NCBI GenBank assembly: GCA_030643345.1
Contig: DAOWMA010000118.1
Location: 1-6,731, forward strand
DNA length: 6,731 nucleotides
Direction: 5' to 3'
Source of the DNA: Spirochaetaceae bacterium
GTDB taxonomy: Bacteria; Spirochaetota; Spirochaetia; B11-G9
In this document: positions 4,888-6,731 of the stretch, piece by piece
How positions within the stretch are numbered: position 1 is the first letter of the stretch
Layout of the letters: every line of letters starts with the position of its first letter
Made by a program: the position numbers and the translations under genes
Notes under the pieces: model-generated
Database searches by the model: none
The model's input: only the letters and a program-made list of their open reading frames with translations
Told to the model about the DNA's origin: nothing

Positions 4888-6731
4888 ATGAGAGAACTCG
4901 ATAAAAATCAACAGACGGCTGTAGATTGTGACAGCAATGTGGTTGTATCTGCGGGAGCCGGCGCGGGAAAAACTACTGTCCTGTCGGAAAGATACTTTCG
5001 CCTGATTTCTGAGGGGAAAGCAGGGGTTGAAAATATACTTACTCTAACCTTTACCAGAAAGGCTGCCGCCGAAATGAATGAGCGTATCTATCAGCGGTTT
5101 CTTTCCAGTACCAATCCTGTTGTATTAAGTCAGGCGGCAGAGTTTGACAAGGCAAGAATCTCTACCCTTGACAGTTTTTCTGCTCAAATTGTTCGGAATG
5201 GTTCTGAGAGATTTGGAGTTTCCAGTGATTTTTCATCAGATAACGAGGCTGCTGCCAGTATAGCCGAGGAGGCTGCTCTCGATTTTTTACTAAAGAAGCA
5301 GGACGATAAGTATCTGCAGGAGTTTATCTATCTTCATGGATTCGAGTTGGTTTATAAGGGGATGTTTGTCCCTCTGGCGGTCAATGAATTTAATATATCG
5401 GGTCCGGTAGATTTTGCAGGATTACTTGAAAAACAGAAAGTAGAATTAGGTATTTGTTATCATAAAAATCTTGCCGAACTTGAAAAAATCAGAATAGATA
5501 TTCTCTCTTTAAGTCCGGATATTGGAAAAGTAATGACCGGTAATATCAGCTTATGTGAAAAGCTGGGAGATGTGGAAAGTTTTTCGGAAGATTCCGGTAA
5601 AAACAGGGTAGAAGATTTTCTGGAAACTGCAGTAAGTATAAAGTTTAAAAAGGGAACATCAAAACATCCTGAAACACCATTGCTGAATGAATTTATTGAG
5701 AACTGGAGAAGTTTAATTTCTATAACAGAAAGTGTTGCAAATGGAATTGTAAGCCTTCCTTTTCTGGAAGGTATGTTTGGCCTTCTTAAAGAATTTCAGG
5801 ATTTGTTTCTTGCAAGAAAAAGAATCTCCGGGATACTCACTTTCCAGGATGTTTCAAAGATGGCTGTCAGTATTTTAAAGGAAGATATCAATCTAAGAAA
5901 TTTCTACAAAAAAGAGTTTCGCTATATCATGATTGATGAATTTCAGGACAACAATTTAATGCAGAAGGAATTACTCTATTTTCTTGCGGAAAAGAGTGAG
6001 CTGACAGGTACCGGAATACCCGGGGCAGAAGATCTTGAACCGGATAAGCTGTTTTTTGTTGGAGATGAGAAACAGTCAATCTACCGGTTTAGAGGAGCGG
6101 ATGTCAGTGTCTTTAAGGGGCTAAGCAGGGAGCTTATAAATTCGGGAGGTAAGGCATTAGCCCTTGGTACAAATTATAGAAGTGAGCCGGACCTGATCAG
6201 GTTTTTTAACAGGGTATTTAATCTTGTTATGAAAGATGCTGATGGGCCTTTTGAAGCTGTATTCGAGGCTCTCGAATACAGAAATCCTGTGGGTGATCTG
6301 GTGCCGGAGATTTCTGTCTTTTATAAACCGGAATCTAAAGCTGGAGAAGATTATCTTCATAATAACGAAGCTGAAGCCTGGTATATTGCAAAATTTATTA
6401 AAGACAAAGTGGAGAATAAGAGCTTTGAAATTGTAAAAGACGGTTCTCTTGTTACAGCTGGATATGATGATTTTGCGATTCTAATGAGATCCACCAGTAA
6501 TCAGATAATGTATGAAAAATATTTTCGTAAGCTTAATATCCCCTGCACAGTTCAGGGGGTCAGAGCATTATTTATGGAAGCCCCTGTTAACGATATCTAT
6601 AATCTGCTTCAACTTCTTGTCTATCCTGATGACAGAGTATCCTATGCTGCTTTATTAAGGTCCCCTTTAGTTAATCTTTCTGATGATATTACTGCTGCAA
6701 TTCTTCTTAATAAAGGTGATGCATTTTCACT
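4888..6731 (+). CDS. addA: AddA-type SF1 helicase-nuclease subunit (partial, 3' end off the window)
   Basis: The frame is open from ATG 4888 to the right edge: 614 codons of a protein that normally has about 1,200. It is the ATP-driven 3'-5' motor of AddAB. UvrD/RecB-type motifs appear in order: Q-motif 'LDKNQQTAV', Walker A 'AGAGAGKT' (22-29), Ia 'TFTRKAAAEM' (54-63), Ic 'ISTLDSF' (91-97), II 'IDEFQD' (349-354), III 'VGDEKQSIYRFRGAD' (391-405) and IV 'TNYRS' (428-432). The start of the second helicase domain is 'FAILMRS' (529-535), followed by 'APVNDIYNLLQLLVYPDD'. Residues 100-340 are the less conserved 1B region. The C-terminal nuclease domain lies beyond the edge. It starts 5 nt after the addB stop; AAGG (4876-4879) sits 8 nt before the ATG, inside the end of addB, so the two are probably co-translated. 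RecB was considered, but the adjoining AddB-type gene favours AddA. Confidence 0.93.
   Translation, partial: MRELDKNQQTAVDCDSNVVVSAGAGAGKTTVLSERYFRLISEGKAGVENILTLTFTRKAAAEMNERIYQRFLSSTNPVVLSQAAEFDKARISTLDSFSAQIVRNGSERFGVSSDFSSDNEAAASIAEEAALDFLLKKQDDKYLQEFIYLHGFELVYKGMFVPLAVNEFNISGPVDFAGLLEKQKVELGICYHKNLAELEKIRIDILSLSPDIGKVMTGNISLCEKLGDVESFSEDSGKNRVEDFLETAVSIKFKKGTSKHPETPLLNEFIENWRSLISITESVANGIVSLPFLEGMFGLLKEFQDLFLARKRISGILTFQDVSKMAVSILKEDINLRNFYKKEFRYIMIDEFQDNNLMQKELLYFLAEKSELTGTGIPGAEDLEPDKLFFVGDEKQSIYRFRGADVSVFKGLSRELINSGGKALALGTNYRSEPDLIRFFNRVFNLVMKDADGPFEAVFEALEYRNPVGDLVPEISVFYKPESKAGEDYLHNNEAEAWYIAKFIKDKVENKSFEIVKDGSLVTAGYDDFAILMRSTSNQIMYEKYFRKLNIPCTVQGVRALFMEAPVNDIYNLLQLLVYPDDRVSYAALLRSPLVNLSDDITAAILLNKGDAFS
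6257..6281 (+). repeat. Perfect inverted repeat, 11-bp arms with 3-nt loop, inside addA
   Basis: The arms CTGTATTCGAG (6257-6267) and CTCGAATACAG (6271-6281) are exact reverse complements around GCT. They encode residues 457-465 (AVFEALEYR), which read like ordinary AddA sequence between motif IV and the second helicase domain, so this is probably not an insertion. No T-run follows. Confidence 0.6.

Noticed and set aside
6157..6436. Short open frames on both strands within addA
   Set aside because: They overlap the motif IV region of addA in other frames and have no independent support.

Overview
The window looks like ordinary chromosomal DNA from an AT-rich bacterium. The style of the proteins (a short AddB-like nuclease whose N-terminus runs 'FVFPSE...FLSWDKFKE', and degenerate cyclase/receiver proteins) reminds me of Spirochaetota. 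That assignment is an impression and low confidence; nothing in the window proves it.

Layout, left to right. (1) The 5' part of a tRNA-Ala(GGC) gene on the minus strand runs off the left edge, with a well-formed sigma70-type promoter just upstream. (2) Two minus-strand genes overlap by 4 nt (GTGA). They encode paralogous proteins whose C-terminal halves resemble class III nucleotide cyclase homology domains. The first gene of the operon (1116-2039) has an uncharacterised helical N-terminus and keeps both metal-binding Asp positions. The second (127-1119) has a degenerate receiver-like N-terminus and has lost both metal positions. (3) A 125-bp divergent intergenic region (2040-2164) has a promoter candidate for each direction. 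(4) On the plus strand lie addB (2165-4882, complete) and addA (4888 to the right edge, partial), together the AddAB-type helicase-nuclease for double-strand-break processing and recombination.

How the genes work together. AddA carries the ATP-driven SF1 motor; AddB carries a Cas4/RecB-type PD-(D/E)XK nuclease with a four-cysteine Fe-S signature. The 5-nt gap between the two genes suggests co-translation. The two cyclase-like proteins are probably made in equal amounts by translational coupling and may form a heterodimer, with one subunit supplying metal ligands and the other some nucleotide-binding positions. This would resemble the C1/C2 pair of animal adenylyl cyclases. It is an inference from by-eye alignment, and the product, if any, is unknown.

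The most interesting points are the complementary active-site decay in the cyclase-like pair, a GC-rich imperfect palindrome sitting in frame inside the start of addB, an apparently leaderless addB start, and two strong palindromes inside addB and addA. I see no CRISPR array, insertion sequence or phage gene. No stretch longer than 300 bases lacks a gene.
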